Source of the DNA: Blautia schinkii
GTDB taxonomy: Bacteria; Bacillota; Clostridia; Lachnospirales; Lachnospiraceae
Assembly: GCF_013304825.1 (NCBI RefSeq)
Contig: NZ_JAAWUO010000003.1
Location: 186,001-250,000 of the forward strand
Length of the DNA stretch: 64,000 nt
Direction: 5' to 3'
Position numbers and translations under genes: made by a program. Below, in pieces: positions 23,908 through 33,460 of the stretch; the stretch's first letter is position 1; every line of letters begins with the position of its first letter. The notes under the pieces were generated by a model. That model did no database searches. It worked only from the letters and a program-made list of their open reading frames with translations, and was not told where the DNA came from.

Positions 23908-25146
23908 TCATTCCCTCTCATTTTCCATCTGTGCCCTGGCTTTCCGTCCAATGCGTGTATTGCTGTTCATAAGACTGGCACGGGTGACTTTGTCATTGCC
24001 GAATTTTATTCTGATAGAATCCAGAGCCGCATCAAGCTTCTGGCGGCGTTCTTTTTCACAGGTGTCTTCAAAGAAAGACAGCTGTTCAAAGGAATCGTCG
24101 GTAAGCCCTGTCAGGGATACTCCGATCAGGCGGAGAGGCTGGCCTTTCCAGGATTCCTGAAAAAGTTTCCGGGCATCTGTGTAGATTTCATCTGTGATAT
24201 CTGTGGCATTGGCAAGTTTCATCTGATGAGATTTATTCCGGAAATCCAGGGTTCTGAAGGTTACGGATATGCAGGTGCACTTTTTCTTTTTACGTCGCAT
24301 GCGGGTTGCCAGGACATCACACTGTTCCAGCAGGATAGGAAATATCTTTTCAAGAGAAACAATATCATCATTAAATGTTGTTTCTACACTGAAACCTTTT
24401 GCTTCATCAGGCTGGGATTTTACCGGAGAATCGTCCAGGCCTCTGGAATACTGGTAAAGCTGCTGGCCCGCCTTGTCACCCAGAAGCTGCTGGATTTTGG
24501 ATTTTTTTTCATGAGCCAGGTCTCCGATCGTTTTAATTCCTGCATCTATGAGTTTCTGCTCTGAGGATTTTCCGAGAAAAAGCAGATTCCGTACTGGAAG
24601 CGGCCACATTTTTACAGGAATTTCATCTGGGAACAGCGTATGGACCTTATCAGGTTTTTCAAAATCAGAAGCCATTTTTGCCAGAAGCTTGTTTGTGGAT
24701 ATTCCTACATTTACAGTAAAACCAAGTTCGTTATGGATCTTATCTTTGATTTCGCAGGCAGTTGCAACAGGATCTGGATATATAAAAGAAGTTCCGGTCA
24801 TATCCAGAAATACCTCATCAATGGAAAAAGATTCCATTACAGGTGCATAGGATGCGCAGATTGCCTTAAAAGCCCGGGAATATTTGTCGTAAAGCTCAAA
24901 ATCAGAAGGAACTGTGACAAGGCCGGGACATTTGCGCAGAGCCATGGCCATTGGCTCACCTGTCTGAATGCCATATTTTTTTGCAGGGATAGATTTTGCT
25001 ACCACAATGCCGGTCCGTTTCTGTGGATCTCCACCGATACAGGAAGGAATTTCACGGAGATCCGGAAGGCCTTCTTTTATTCTTCGTACAGCTTCCCAGG
25101 AAAGGAAAGCACTGTTTACATCAACATGAAAAATTAATCGTTTCAT
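23908..25146 (-). CDS. dinB: DNA polymerase IV (Y-family)
   Basis: Error-prone translesion polymerase. The 412-residue protein starts with the catalytic strand LIFHVDVNSAFLSWEAV, continues with the YDKYSRAFKAICASYAP region and the second carboxylate motif MESFSIDEVFLDMT, then the helix-hairpin-helix GIKTIGDLA and a little-finger domain to about 350. The tail has no obvious beta-clamp motif at its extreme end; a QLSFFED segment near 366 is a good clamp-binding candidate. It is 38 bp downstream of an HD-domain gene in the same direction. Confidence 0.95.
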   Translation of the reverse strand: MKRLIFHVDVNSAFLSWEAVRRIKEGLPDLREIPSCIGGDPQKRTGIVVAKSIPAKKYGIQTGEPMAMALRKCPGLVTVPSDFELYDKYSRAFKAICASYAPVMESFSIDEVFLDMTGTSFIYPDPVATACEIKDKIHNELGFTVNVGISTNKLLAKMASDFEKPDKVHTLFPDEIPVKMWPLPVRNLLFLGKSSEQKLIDAGIKTIGDLAHEKKSKIQQLLGDKAGQQLYQYSRGLDDSPVKSQPDEAKGFSVETTFNDDIVSLEKIFPILLEQCDVLATRMRRKKKKCTCISVTFRTLDFRNKSHQMKLANATDITDEIYTDARKLFQESWKGQPLRLIGVSLTGLTDDSFEQLSFFEDTCEKERRQKLDAALDSIRIKFGNDKVTRASLMNSNTRIGRKARAQMENERE

Positions 25147-25184
25147 AGTTGTTCACCCTTTGTTTTTATAAGTTTCTGTCGTAG

Positions 25185-25733
25185 CTACTGTCCAATCCGG
25201 GAAGAAAGCTGTCTGAAAAGCTTCAAATACTCCTCTTCCACTGTTTTAAATGGAAGTACTGTATAATCAACTGTGATATGGATCGCAGGTTTCGGTTCTG
25301 CCGGAGTCTCACCAAGAAGATATTTCAGATCATACCAGAGAAGGTCATTGTCTATGGATTTCAGTTTCATGTCCTCTTCTTGGGAAAGAGCGGAACCCAG
25401 ATACTTTCGGTAAATAATTTTAAGAAGTTTTTCTTCCTGTTTCAGATAATCCATGAGACTTTTTTTGAAAGGTCTTGGGACATCTGACATGTAACATTCA
25501 CTGGCATCATGAAGAAGTGCAGCCAGGCTCAGGCGGCTGGAATAGCTGCGGGCAGCGGCTTCTCTGGCACAGAGGATACAATGCTGTCCTACGGAGAAAA
25601 AGCTCTTTACATGGCCGTTGCCGCGACAGATAAGGGAAAGGGCATGTGCAATGTCTTCTATACAGATAAGTGCTTCTTCTGGATGAAGAGGATCAAAATG
25701 TCTGCCCGTGTAAGTGGTAATACAATCGCTCAT
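25185..25733 (-). CDS. HD-domain phosphohydrolase
   Basis: A 182-residue HD-superfamily protein, YfbR/5'-nucleotidase-like in outline. It has an early histidine in FFSVGQHCILCAREA, the metal HD pair in LAALLHDASECYMSDVPRP and a later Asp in SIDNDLLWYDLKYLL. The N-terminal TYTGRHFDPLHPEEALICIEDIAHALS fits a family often found beside phage or DNA-metabolism genes. A dNMP phosphatase role next to DNA polymerase IV is possible but inferred. Confidence 0.8.
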   Translation of the reverse strand: MSDCITTYTGRHFDPLHPEEALICIEDIAHALSLICRGNGHVKSFFSVGQHCILCAREAAARSYSSRLSLAALLHDASECYMSDVPRPFKKSLMDYLKQEEKLLKIIYRKYLGSALSQEEDMKLKSIDNDLLWYDLKYLLGETPAEPKPAIHITVDYTVLPFKTVEEEYLKLFRQLSSRIGQ

Positions 25734-25922
25734 AATAGGAAATGCTCCTTTCTGTAAGTTACCTTTTATATGATAATTATTGGTTCGCGTGATTTATGTA
25801 TTTTATTATAAACACTGAAAAGAAACATGTCTATTATGAAAAAGCAAAATAAATAGATTCTGTTTTTACAAATCTGTTCTGTTCTGTGCTATAATACAAA
25901 AAAACGACAGGAGATAATGGCT

Positions 25923-26450
25923 ATGAAGCATATGGAAGAAATGAAGATTGCCGGTCTGGCTATGGCACTATGTATTGTCATGCTGGGAATTTATATTGTT
26001 GTTCCGAAAGATGGAACAACCTCTCATCTTACAGCGATTCCGGATAATAACGCAGCACAGCCTGCTACAGATTCAACTTCTCAGGGACAGGGTTCTACAG
26101 ATACCGGAAATGATGGTTATTTTCCAATTTATACAGAAGACAGCTATGATAATTCGTACTCTGATGGCAGCGGAGATAATGGAGATTCCGATACTGATAA
26201 TAATTACTCTAATGATAATTCAGGTGATACGGCTGATAACAGCGATTACAATACAGATTCATCCGATAATGGTGACAATGGAGATGATGAAGTAACTGAT
26301 GAGACTCCTTCTGATGATTCGTCTGATAATACAGATAACGGAACTGGTGATGTGATCGATGATAGTTCTGATACAGGTGATGCATCTGATTCAGATCTTG
26401 GAAATGATATCGGAGATACCGGAAATGATGATACAGTAGAAATATATTAA
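25923..26450 (+). CDS. Membrane-anchored Asp/Ser/Asn-rich repetitive protein
   Basis: A 175-residue protein with one N-terminal hydrophobic segment (IAGLAMALCIVMLGIYIVV), a Thr/Ser/Gln linker, then about 110 residues almost wholly Asp, Ser, Asn, Gly and Thr in irregular repeats. It probably lies outside the membrane as a strongly acidic extended tail. The second ATG (25923) is preferred since GGAG sits 9 bases before it against 3 for the ATG at 25917. An extended -10 (TGCTATAAT) lies upstream. No catalytic domain is seen. The function is unknown; cation binding or a cell-wall spacer are possibilities. Confidence 0.7.
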   Translation: MKHMEEMKIAGLAMALCIVMLGIYIVVPKDGTTSHLTAIPDNNAAQPATDSTSQGQGSTDTGNDGYFPIYTEDSYDNSYSDGSGDNGDSDTDNNYSNDNSGDTADNSDYNTDSSDNGDNGDDEVTDETPSDDSSDNTDNGTGDVIDDSSDTGDASDSDLGNDIGDTGNDDTVEIY

Positions 26451-26466
26451 AAATATATAAAGCATG

Positions 26467-26528
26467 CAAAAAAAGAGCAGATTTCTGCACTTCACATTAT
26501 ATTGTGATACAGAAGCTGCTCCTTTTTT
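26467..26528. terminator. Bidirectional terminator
   Basis: GAGCAG (26475-26480) pairs with CTGCTC (26516-26521) with an inner TTCTG/CAGAA stem, an A-run at left and a T-run at right. It ends the acidic-protein gene. Confidence 0.8.
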
Positions 26529-26540
26529 ATAAATTAACAA

Positions 26541-26576
26541 ATAGCTGAGTGGATCATGACTATCCGTTCAGCTATC
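26541..26576 (-). terminator. Terminator at the end of the cell-shape operon
   Basis: A 14-bp stem with two wobble pairs, ATAGCTGAGTGGAT (26541-26554) against ATCCGTTCAGCTAT (26562-26575), with a T-rich stretch when read leftward. It lies just after the DD-carboxypeptidase gene. Confidence 0.65.
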
Positions 26577-26588
26577 TGTTTTGTTTAC

Positions 26589-27734
26589 TTATGAATTAAT
26601 ATTCTGAAGCAATGAGGTCATTTCCTGATACAGGACATCTTTGGAGGAGGCACCCATAACAATGGAAATAAATGGTTTTCCGTAAGCATTCTGACTTAAC
26701 AGAGCCAGACAATTTCCTGCTTTATCAGTTGTTCCTGTTTTTCCGCCAAGGATAGTGACATCCTTCGGTGCAGTTGCCTCTCCGGTAAGATAATGATCTG
26801 TCGCCGGCAAGGTGGCACTTGCATCGGAACCATCGGTGTGTTTGTAAGTAACTGTGTAAGATGACATCTGTGTGATATCAGTAAATTCCGGATAATTCAG
26901 TGCTTCTTTCAGCATCAGATAAATATCGTAAGGTGTTGTGTAATGATTCTCATCCTGCAGACCATGAGGATTGGTAAAATGAGTACCTGTACATCCAAGC
27001 TCTGCAGCAAAAGAATTCATCATTTCCACGAATTTATCAGTTGTTCCTCCTACATGTTCTGCAATGGCAGAAGCTGCATCATTAGCAGAATAGACTAGCA
27101 GGCAATGAAGAAGCTGATCCATTGTGACCTGATCCCCTGCCTGAAAACCTGCCACCTGAGAACCGGATTCCAGAGTAACATTTTCCTGGGAAATCGTTAC
27201 AGTATCATCCATGTTGCCATATTTCAGAGCTAACATTGCAGTCATAATCTTAGTGATGCTGGCAGGATACACTTTGTTGTAGGCACCTTTGGCATAAAGG
27301 ACTTTTTTGTCATTAAGGTTCAGAAGAACTCCGGACTGATTATCATCCAGACTGACCGAATCCAGATCAACATCCTTGGTGACAACACAGAGATTCTGGG
27401 CAAATCCTTCTGCTCGTTGGTTTTCTTTTGAAATCAGAGTATTATCAAATTCAGAAAATACATTGAAGGAATTAGTCGTGGATGAGAATGCGCCTCCCTT
27501 TAATTTATAAACGCCAAACCCGCCTGCACCGCATAATACCACAAGAAGAAGTATCAGCAAAATAGTGTTGCGAATCCTTTTTCTGCGCATTCTGCGAAGC
27601 CTGGCCGCCTGTGCTTTCCGTTTGGCAGATGCTGTGGAAGATGAAGGCTGACGGGGAGTTTGAGTACCGGAAGATGTACGGCCGGAACGGTTTGCCGGTC
27701 TGGCACTGTTTTTTACAGGTTCTTTACGTGTCAT
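26589..27734 (-). CDS. D-alanyl-D-alanine carboxypeptidase (DacF/PBP5 class)
   Basis: Trims the terminal D-Ala of peptidoglycan stem peptides. The 381-residue protein has a cytoplasmic N-terminal tail of about 55 residues rich in Arg, Ser and Pro, a single membrane segment (NTILLILLLVVLCGAGGFGVY), and an extracellular S11 peptidase domain. Motifs: SITK with the nucleophile Ser near 160, SAN near 215 and KTGT near 329. It lacks the C-terminal amphipathic anchor of classical PBP5; anchoring is N-terminal. It overlaps rodA by 4 bp and is last in the operon. Confidence 0.93.
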   Translation of the reverse strand: MTRKEPVKNSARPANRSGRTSSGTQTPRQPSSSTASAKRKAQAARLRRMRRKRIRNTILLILLLVVLCGAGGFGVYKLKGGAFSSTTNSFNVFSEFDNTLISKENQRAEGFAQNLCVVTKDVDLDSVSLDDNQSGVLLNLNDKKVLYAKGAYNKVYPASITKIMTAMLALKYGNMDDTVTISQENVTLESGSQVAGFQAGDQVTMDQLLHCLLVYSANDAASAIAEHVGGTTDKFVEMMNSFAAELGCTGTHFTNPHGLQDENHYTTPYDIYLMLKEALNYPEFTDITQMSSYTVTYKHTDGSDASATLPATDHYLTGEATAPKDVTILGGKTGTTDKAGNCLALLSQNAYGKPFISIVMGASSKDVLYQEMTSLLQNINS

Positions 27735-28906
27735 AAATATTCCTCTTTCCGAAAGTAGGCATCCTTTTTCTGCTCTTTCTTTTGTAATTCTTTATTATAT
27801 GTACTGCTCTGGAGTCCAACGTTGAGAACAAGTCCCATACCTATAAAAAGACTGACCAGAGAAGTAAGTCCATAACTTACAAAAGGCAGCGGTGTTCCGG
27901 TATTCGGTGCAAGGCCGGTAGCAACACAGATATTGATAAAACTCTGTATAGAGACAATACTTCCTACACCACAGCATATGATCTTTCCGGCAAGATCCTT
28001 CGCCCTGAGACTCATGCGGATACACTCAAAAGTGATCAGGAACAGAAGAAGTACAATACATGTACAACCGAAAAAGCCATACTGTTCTCCTGCTACTGCG
28101 AAGATAAAGTCTGTCTGGTTCTCAGAAACAAAGTTTCCGTCATTAACAGAAGTGACACTCGTATTATTGCCAAACACACGGCCTACAAGCTCACCGGAAG
28201 CAATGGCTGTCTTGGAGTTGTTCTGCTGTTCAATGTCATCCGCATATTCTTCATTTTCCGGATAGAGAAAGGACATGATACGGTTTCTCTGGTAATCCTG
28301 TATCAGCTTCTGATCCGGTTGAACAACGATGGAGAGAAAAATGATTGCAAGAGGAATCGCAATCATTGCTGCACCACCAATGATCTTATAACTTAATCCT
28401 GCGATATAGATCAGAATACAGAATAAGATCGTTACAGTAATGGTATTCTTCATATCTGGCTGCACATAGATCAGCATTAACGGTATCACAAGGAGTACAG
28501 CTGATTTTACAAGTGTTCTTAAAGTATTGAGATCTTCCTCATGATCCATAAAAAATTTTGCAAAAAACAGGATAATGATAATCTTGGACAGCTCAGTAGG
28601 CTGGAAACGGATAAATCCCAAATCCACCCATCTTGCAGCACCATTGGCACTTGATCCGAAAAATCTGACTGCAAGAAGCATTACAATATTAAATCCATAC
28701 ATGATCCACTGAAAGTTCAAAAGCCAGGAATAATCCATCAGCGAAAGGATCAGCATAAGAACTACGCCGATGATCACACCCAGAAGCTGACGGGTGCGGA
28801 GATAATCAGCAGCTGTTCCAACAAGCTGAATACCGATAAAGCTGATCGCCAGCAGGAATACTACCAGGCGGAAATTATAAAACCGCAGCTTATACTGTTT
28901 AATCAT
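27731..28906 (-). CDS. rodA: RodA/FtsW/SpoVE-family peptidoglycan glycosyltransferase
   Basis: SEDS-family glycan polymerase acting with a class B PBP. The 391-residue protein has about ten hydrophobic segments and the family marks GSSANGAARWVDLGFIRFQPTELSKI, the Asp of YVQPDMKNT, and the C-terminal NTGTPLPFVSYGLTSLVS. Position among mreBCD, PBP2 and minDE points to the elongation enzyme RodA over FtsW. It lies 3 bp after minE. Confidence 0.94.
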   Translation of the reverse strand: MIKQYKLRFYNFRLVVFLLAISFIGIQLVGTAADYLRTRQLLGVIIGVVLMLILSLMDYSWLLNFQWIMYGFNIVMLLAVRFFGSSANGAARWVDLGFIRFQPTELSKIIIILFFAKFFMDHEEDLNTLRTLVKSAVLLVIPLMLIYVQPDMKNTITVTILFCILIYIAGLSYKIIGGAAMIAIPLAIIFLSIVVQPDQKLIQDYQRNRIMSFLYPENEEYADDIEQQNNSKTAIASGELVGRVFGNNTSVTSVNDGNFVSENQTDFIFAVAGEQYGFFGCTCIVLLLFLITFECIRMSLRAKDLAGKIICCGVGSIVSIQSFINICVATGLAPNTGTPLPFVSYGLTSLVSLFIGMGLVLNVGLQSSTYNKELQKKEQKKDAYFRKEEYL

Positions 28907-28909
28907 AAA

Positions 28910-29152
28910 TTATGCATCCCTTTTCTTAAGTACAGGTATGACGGCATGCAGAACAGGTGGTTCCTGAGTAATCTGTATCGTCACCCCTTTTTCATCAATA
29001 ACAACGTATTTTTTTACCGTATGAATAAGATCATTGCGCAAAAGCTTCATCATCTGTGGAGAGCAGTCTATGCGTTCAGAAACAAGAAGAAGTTTCATTC
29101 TGTCACGGGCATATCCTGCAGAACGGTTTTTTTCGGAGAAAAAAGCACGCAT
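28910..29152 (-). CDS. minE: Cell division topological specificity factor MinE
   Basis: An 80-residue partner of MinD that stimulates its ATPase and sets the division site. The N-terminal SAGYARDRMKLLLVSERID is the MinD-binding region, followed by SPQMMKLLRNDLIHTVKKYVVIDEKGVTIQI of the dimer domain. It lies between minD and rodA. No minC is seen in this operon; the neighbours go directly from PBP2 to minD. Confidence 0.92.
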   Translation of the reverse strand: MRAFFSEKNRSAGYARDRMKLLLVSERIDCSPQMMKLLRNDLIHTVKKYVVIDEKGVTIQITQEPPVLHAVIPVLKKRDA

Positions 29153-29194
29153 TTGGATTCCTCCCTTTATGATGAGAAAACGGCTGGCAGCAGG

Positions 29195-29983
29195 TTATTT
29201 CCTGAAAATACTGCCAAATCGCTGAAATATATTGTTTTTGCGACGGACGGTAACATAAGGAATATCCTCCCCCATCAGCCGTCGGCAGATGTTTCGGTAC
29301 TCCTCTTCTGCCTGGGATTTTTTACCGGAAAGAGGTTCACCCTGGTTGGTAGAAATGACGATCTGCTCATCATCAAGAATCGCTCCGATCAGATCTACGG
29401 CAAGAATTTCCAGTACATCATCTACAGACATCATATCGCCCCTGGCAACCATCTCCGGACGGAGCCGGTTGATGATCAGCCTGATATCGCGGATTCCGTC
29501 AGATTCCAGAAGTCCGATGATACGGTCTGCATCACGGATAGCTGATACTTCAGGGGTTGTTACTACAAGTGCCCGGTCGGCACCTGCCACGGCATTACGG
29601 AATCCCTGCTCAATCCCTGCCGGACAATCCAGAAGAACATAATCGAACTCTTCCCTGAGATCATCAGTAAGTTTGATCATCTGTTCCGGAGATACGGCAG
29701 TCTTGTCCTTTGTCTGGGCTGATGGAAGAAGATACAGTTCCGAGTGCCGCCTGTCGCGGATCAGAGCCTGTTTCAGGCGGCAACTTCCATTGATAACATC
29801 TACCAGATTGTAAACAATACGATTTTCAAGTCCCATGACAACATCCAGGTTTCTAAGACCGATATCAGTGTCCACAACTACGACTTTTTTGCCCATGGCT
29901 GCAAGTCCTGTTCCAATGTTGGCAACTGTTGTGGTTTTTCCTACACCGCCTTTTCCGGATGTGATGACAATGACCTCACTCAT
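29195..29983 (-). CDS. minD: Septum site-determining ATPase MinD
   Basis: A 262-residue ParA/MinD ATPase that positions the division septum. It starts with the deviant Walker A loop EVIVITSGKGGVGKTTTVAN, has VVVDTDIGLRNLDVVMGLENR, the YVLLDCPAGIEQGF Walker B region and a C-terminal membrane-targeting helix (KNNIFQRFGSIFRK). The ATG at 29983 has AGGAGG upstream. A longer open frame continues upstream but is unrelated sequence. It is followed by minE with a 42-bp gap. Confidence 0.96.
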   Translation of the reverse strand: MSEVIVITSGKGGVGKTTTVANIGTGLAAMGKKVVVVDTDIGLRNLDVVMGLENRIVYNLVDVINGSCRLKQALIRDRRHSELYLLPSAQTKDKTAVSPEQMIKLTDDLREEFDYVLLDCPAGIEQGFRNAVAGADRALVVTTPEVSAIRDADRIIGLLESDGIRDIRLIINRLRPEMVARGDMMSVDDVLEILAVDLIGAILDDEQIVISTNQGEPLSGKKSQAEEEYRNICRRLMGEDIPYVTVRRKNNIFQRFGSIFRK

Positions 29984-30041
29984 GTTTTCTGATTCCTCCT
30001 GATAAAAAGTTCCATACTTCTGGTCTTTTCGTCTGGTTCGT

Positions 30042-32939
30042 TTAGTCATTCGAAACATTACTGGTATCGCTTGCGGCATAGCCAGTGAGAATGGTGCTTT
30101 CATCTGCAAGTCCGAAAATGTATTTAAAAATATCATTTGCTGCAAGGCAGGCATTACCGGATGCATATCCATTGGCAATACGGACAGAAATTGCATATTT
30201 CGGTTCAGAGGCTGGTGCATATCCGATAAAAAGCGCATTGTTCGGATGGTAGTAATCAATCTCAGCTGTACCAGTCTTTCCGGCTGCTTCAACTCCAAGA
30301 CCATTAAACTGGTCATGTGTCTGCACTACACGGTACATGCCATCATGGATATCATCCCAGATGTTGCTTGCAATGTCAAGCTGGCCTTCTTTTTCGGAAG
30401 GATATTCTTTTACCAGATTTCCCTTGGAATCGGTTACACGGTTCAGAAGAGAAAGCTTGTAGATGCTTCCGGATGTTGCAATGGTAGTTGCGTATCTTGC
30501 AAGCTGACTGGTGGTAAACAAGTTGGTACCCTGTCCAATATAAGAAGGAACTGCATTTTTATCTGAAACCTGAGGGGAAGCTTCGGAAATTTCGATTCCG
30601 GTCTTTCGGTCAAGTCCCATCAGCGACGCATATTTCTGGAGCATTCCAAGGCTTCGTGCCTCGGAAAAATTCCCCTCAGAATCCTTACCAAGTTCAAAAC
30701 CGATGGTGCTGAAGAATACGTTGCAGGACTGCTCAATAGCTCCGCGGATCTCAAGAGAAGAATGTCCCTGCTTGTTCCAGCAGTTGATCGGGGGTGTTAC
30801 AAGATCAAAACTTCCTGTACACTCAATGTAAGTATTATCATCGATCACACCCTCTGACATACCGGCAACTGTGGAAAGGATCTTCAGTGTAGATCCAGGT
30901 GCTGTTCTCTGCTGAGTAGCCTTATTAAAAAAAGGACTGGAGAGATCGGTGGAAAGCTTTGCATAGTAATCGGTATCCATATTATTGGTAAGTCTGTTAT
31001 TATCATATCCCGGATAAGATACACATGCAAGTACATCTCCTGTTTCTACATCGGTAAGAACGGCTGATGCAGAACACGGAGCTAACGCAAGCTGGGCAGG
31101 AGTGATCTCAAGGTTTGCAATCTTACGGTACATAAATGTATAGGAATCGATCTGACCGGAAGCCAGACTCTGATAAAGCTCGTCCTCTTTAGAGAGAATA
31201 CCCTGTTCATAAAGGATAAGACACAGTTCCTGTCCGCTGATGGTATCTTCCTGAAGCATATATTTGTACAGAAGTTTGGAAAATCCTGTATCTGTCTTCA
31301 GATAGTTGATAACGTAATCAGTCAGAGCCTGATATATCTCGGTGGAATCCAGATATTCACCGGATGTGGAAATCTGGGAGATATCGATCCAGTTCTGGCT
31401 GGCGGCATAGTTAAGATAATCTTTCAGGCTAATGCTCTGGTCGTTTTTCCATGCTTTGTAAGTCTCATCGGAAGTATCAATGGAATCACTTTTCAGAACA
31501 TTCAATGTGTTTGTGAGAAGATCATCACAGATATAGGTAAGGTATTCCTGGATCTGTGCATCTTCATCTTTATAAGCAGGCGGATTATCACCCGTGAGCC
31601 TGTTACTTATTGTATCAAAAACCTGCTGCTGTTTTTGTTGAAACTTGGCATATAAATTTTTTTCTGTATCAGAAGCATCATCATTGCTGAATTTTGTGAT
31701 ATCGATCACGCTGTTGGCGATCAAAGCATTGTATACATCATAGATCGGAATGGTAATCTTACTTGCATCTTTTTCGGCTTCATAGTCGTATGATTTATTT
31801 GGTGTCAACTTGGAAAGAACGATTCCGGCTACACGCTGCTCCAGGATCTGATAGATACTCTTCTGCCAGTCTGAATCAATGGTCAGATAAACGTCGTTGC
31901 CAGCTACAGGATCTACAGTTTTGGAGCTGTCGATATCCAGAACTTTACCAAGGTTATCAACGGTTACGGTTTCTTCACCGTCTTTGCCCTGAAGATCCAG
32001 TTCCATATACTGCTCGATTCCGGCTTTTCCTACGATAGCATCGTTGGAATAGTCAGGGTTTTCTTTACGAAGAGTTTCCAGTTCCTCGGAAGAAGCCTGG
32101 CCTGTGTAGCCAAGGATCGGAGCCATGCTCTCATCATCTACATATTTTCGGGTGGAATCTTCCACAATATCAATTCCCTGAAGTTCTGCCTGATTTTCTC
32201 TTATGGCTGCAACAGATTTTTCACTGACATTAGTTGCGATGGTAACAGGCATATATTTCTTGAAGCTGTTGGTATTCAGCTGATAACGCATAATTGCGAT
32301 TTCAAGAATTTCCTGTTTGGTAAGCTCATCAGGAAGTGAATGCGCAGCAAGCTCTTCGCTGGTGTAAGCATCTTTACCGTACAGTACAATGGAAAAACCC
32401 TTGTTTCCTGTGAGGTAATCCATCATTTCAGCAGCAGTGGCATTTTTCTGCTCATCGCTTAAGTTATCGATCTGCGCTTCTCCGTAAACATCTGCGCGGA
32501 AACGGTTCAGTGTAAAGCCTTCATCTACATCAAAGGCATAATCACCGTGATCGTTTACAATAATATGAAAATTATCTGAGAGACTGTCACCATTTCCGGA
32601 AAGGATCTGAAGCACCTGGTAGGCAATGCCGTTCAGTGTCAGATTTTTTTCTCTGGAGGTGTCGTATGTACCGCTGTCTTCAAAAGTAACAGAATAGGCA
32701 AGTACATTGGAAGCAACTACTGTGCCGTTCCTGTCATAAATATTACCACGGGTACTTTTGATCACTCGTGTTTTAGTTGTTCTTGACTGAAATTTATTGA
32801 TGTAGTCCTGACCCTGTATGATCTGCAGGCTGAAAAGCTGCCTTACAAGAACAGAAGAAAGAAAAACAAATACGATCACAAGAACTGTTGTACGTTTTAA
32901 GCGTATTTTTTTGATGATTTTTTTTATTTTAATTCCCAA
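30042..32939 (-). CDS. mrdA: Penicillin-binding protein 2 class B transpeptidase, enlarged
   Basis: Cell-wall elongation transpeptidase. The 965-residue protein has a short cytoplasmic start, one membrane anchor (VLVIVFVFLSSVLVRQLFSLQII), a PBP dimer domain (about 60-330) and a transpeptidase domain with STLK near 683, SCN near 736 and KTGT near 888. It is about 250-300 residues longer than usual PBP2. The excess lies at about 370-640 and is Asp/Ser/Gln-rich and helical, between the dimer and transpeptidase domains. The start overlaps the mreD end by 16 bp. Confidence 0.94.
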   Translation of the reverse strand: MGIKIKKIIKKIRLKRTTVLVIVFVFLSSVLVRQLFSLQIIQGQDYINKFQSRTTKTRVIKSTRGNIYDRNGTVVASNVLAYSVTFEDSGTYDTSREKNLTLNGIAYQVLQILSGNGDSLSDNFHIIVNDHGDYAFDVDEGFTLNRFRADVYGEAQIDNLSDEQKNATAAEMMDYLTGNKGFSIVLYGKDAYTSEELAAHSLPDELTKQEILEIAIMRYQLNTNSFKKYMPVTIATNVSEKSVAAIRENQAELQGIDIVEDSTRKYVDDESMAPILGYTGQASSEELETLRKENPDYSNDAIVGKAGIEQYMELDLQGKDGEETVTVDNLGKVLDIDSSKTVDPVAGNDVYLTIDSDWQKSIYQILEQRVAGIVLSKLTPNKSYDYEAEKDASKITIPIYDVYNALIANSVIDITKFSNDDASDTEKNLYAKFQQKQQQVFDTISNRLTGDNPPAYKDEDAQIQEYLTYICDDLLTNTLNVLKSDSIDTSDETYKAWKNDQSISLKDYLNYAASQNWIDISQISTSGEYLDSTEIYQALTDYVINYLKTDTGFSKLLYKYMLQEDTISGQELCLILYEQGILSKEDELYQSLASGQIDSYTFMYRKIANLEITPAQLALAPCSASAVLTDVETGDVLACVSYPGYDNNRLTNNMDTDYYAKLSTDLSSPFFNKATQQRTAPGSTLKILSTVAGMSEGVIDDNTYIECTGSFDLVTPPINCWNKQGHSSLEIRGAIEQSCNVFFSTIGFELGKDSEGNFSEARSLGMLQKYASLMGLDRKTGIEISEASPQVSDKNAVPSYIGQGTNLFTTSQLARYATTIATSGSIYKLSLLNRVTDSKGNLVKEYPSEKEGQLDIASNIWDDIHDGMYRVVQTHDQFNGLGVEAAGKTGTAEIDYYHPNNALFIGYAPASEPKYAISVRIANGYASGNACLAANDIFKYIFGLADESTILTGYAASDTSNVSND

Positions 32940-33460
32940 ATAGACTCACTTTCTTTCCTTACAGTATCCATTAAGTGGTAGTTGATCCAGTAAAATGCCC
33001 GGTATACGATGATCGTGAGGAAAACCGTATAGACAATTTCAGGAATGATGATCCTATACATATAGGTCCAGAATCCAAGGCGACCCCGAAGAAGAAACTG
33101 CAGGCCGTATACAGCCAGATTATAAAGAAGATCAGTTCCTGCTACAAGGAAGATCGGAACCTTCAGATCATCATCGTAAAAGCTGCGGAACGCATAACCA
33201 CTGATAAACCCTACATACATATAGATCAGTGCATAAAAACCAAACAGTGATCCGTAAAAAAGATCAATAAACAGTCCGGAGAAAAAACCTGTCCAAAGAC
33301 CAGCTTTACGACCGCGCATCAGTCCCATCGCAACACAAAGGATCAGTGGCAGGTTCGGTGTAATAGAACCAATGGAAATGTAATCTATTACTGTACATTG
33401 AAGTAAAAAACAGACTATTATGGTAATAAACAGTACGATTTTATTTTTCATCGGACGCAT
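32924..33460 (-). CDS. mreD: Rod shape-determining protein MreD
   Basis: A 178-residue integral membrane protein with five to six hydrophobic segments (IVLFITIIVCFLLQCTVIDYI, LPLILCVAMGLMRGRKAGLW, GFFSGLFIDLFYGSLFGFYALIYMYVG). It links MreC to the elongation machinery. Overlaps mreC at its start and PBP2 at its end, as expected of a tightly coupled operon. Confidence 0.92.
   Translation of the reverse strand: MRPMKNKIVLFITIIVCFLLQCTVIDYISIGSITPNLPLILCVAMGLMRGRKAGLWTGFFSGLFIDLFYGSLFGFYALIYMYVGFISGYAFRSFYDDDLKVPIFLVAGTDLLYNLAVYGLQFLLRGRLGFWTYMYRIIIPEIVYTVFLTIIVYRAFYWINYHLMDTVRKESESIWELK

Noticed and set aside
29984-30316. N-terminal 111-codon extension of MinD
   Set aside because: It overlaps the end of the PBP2 gene in another frame and is not MinD-like; AGGAGG marks the true start at 29983.
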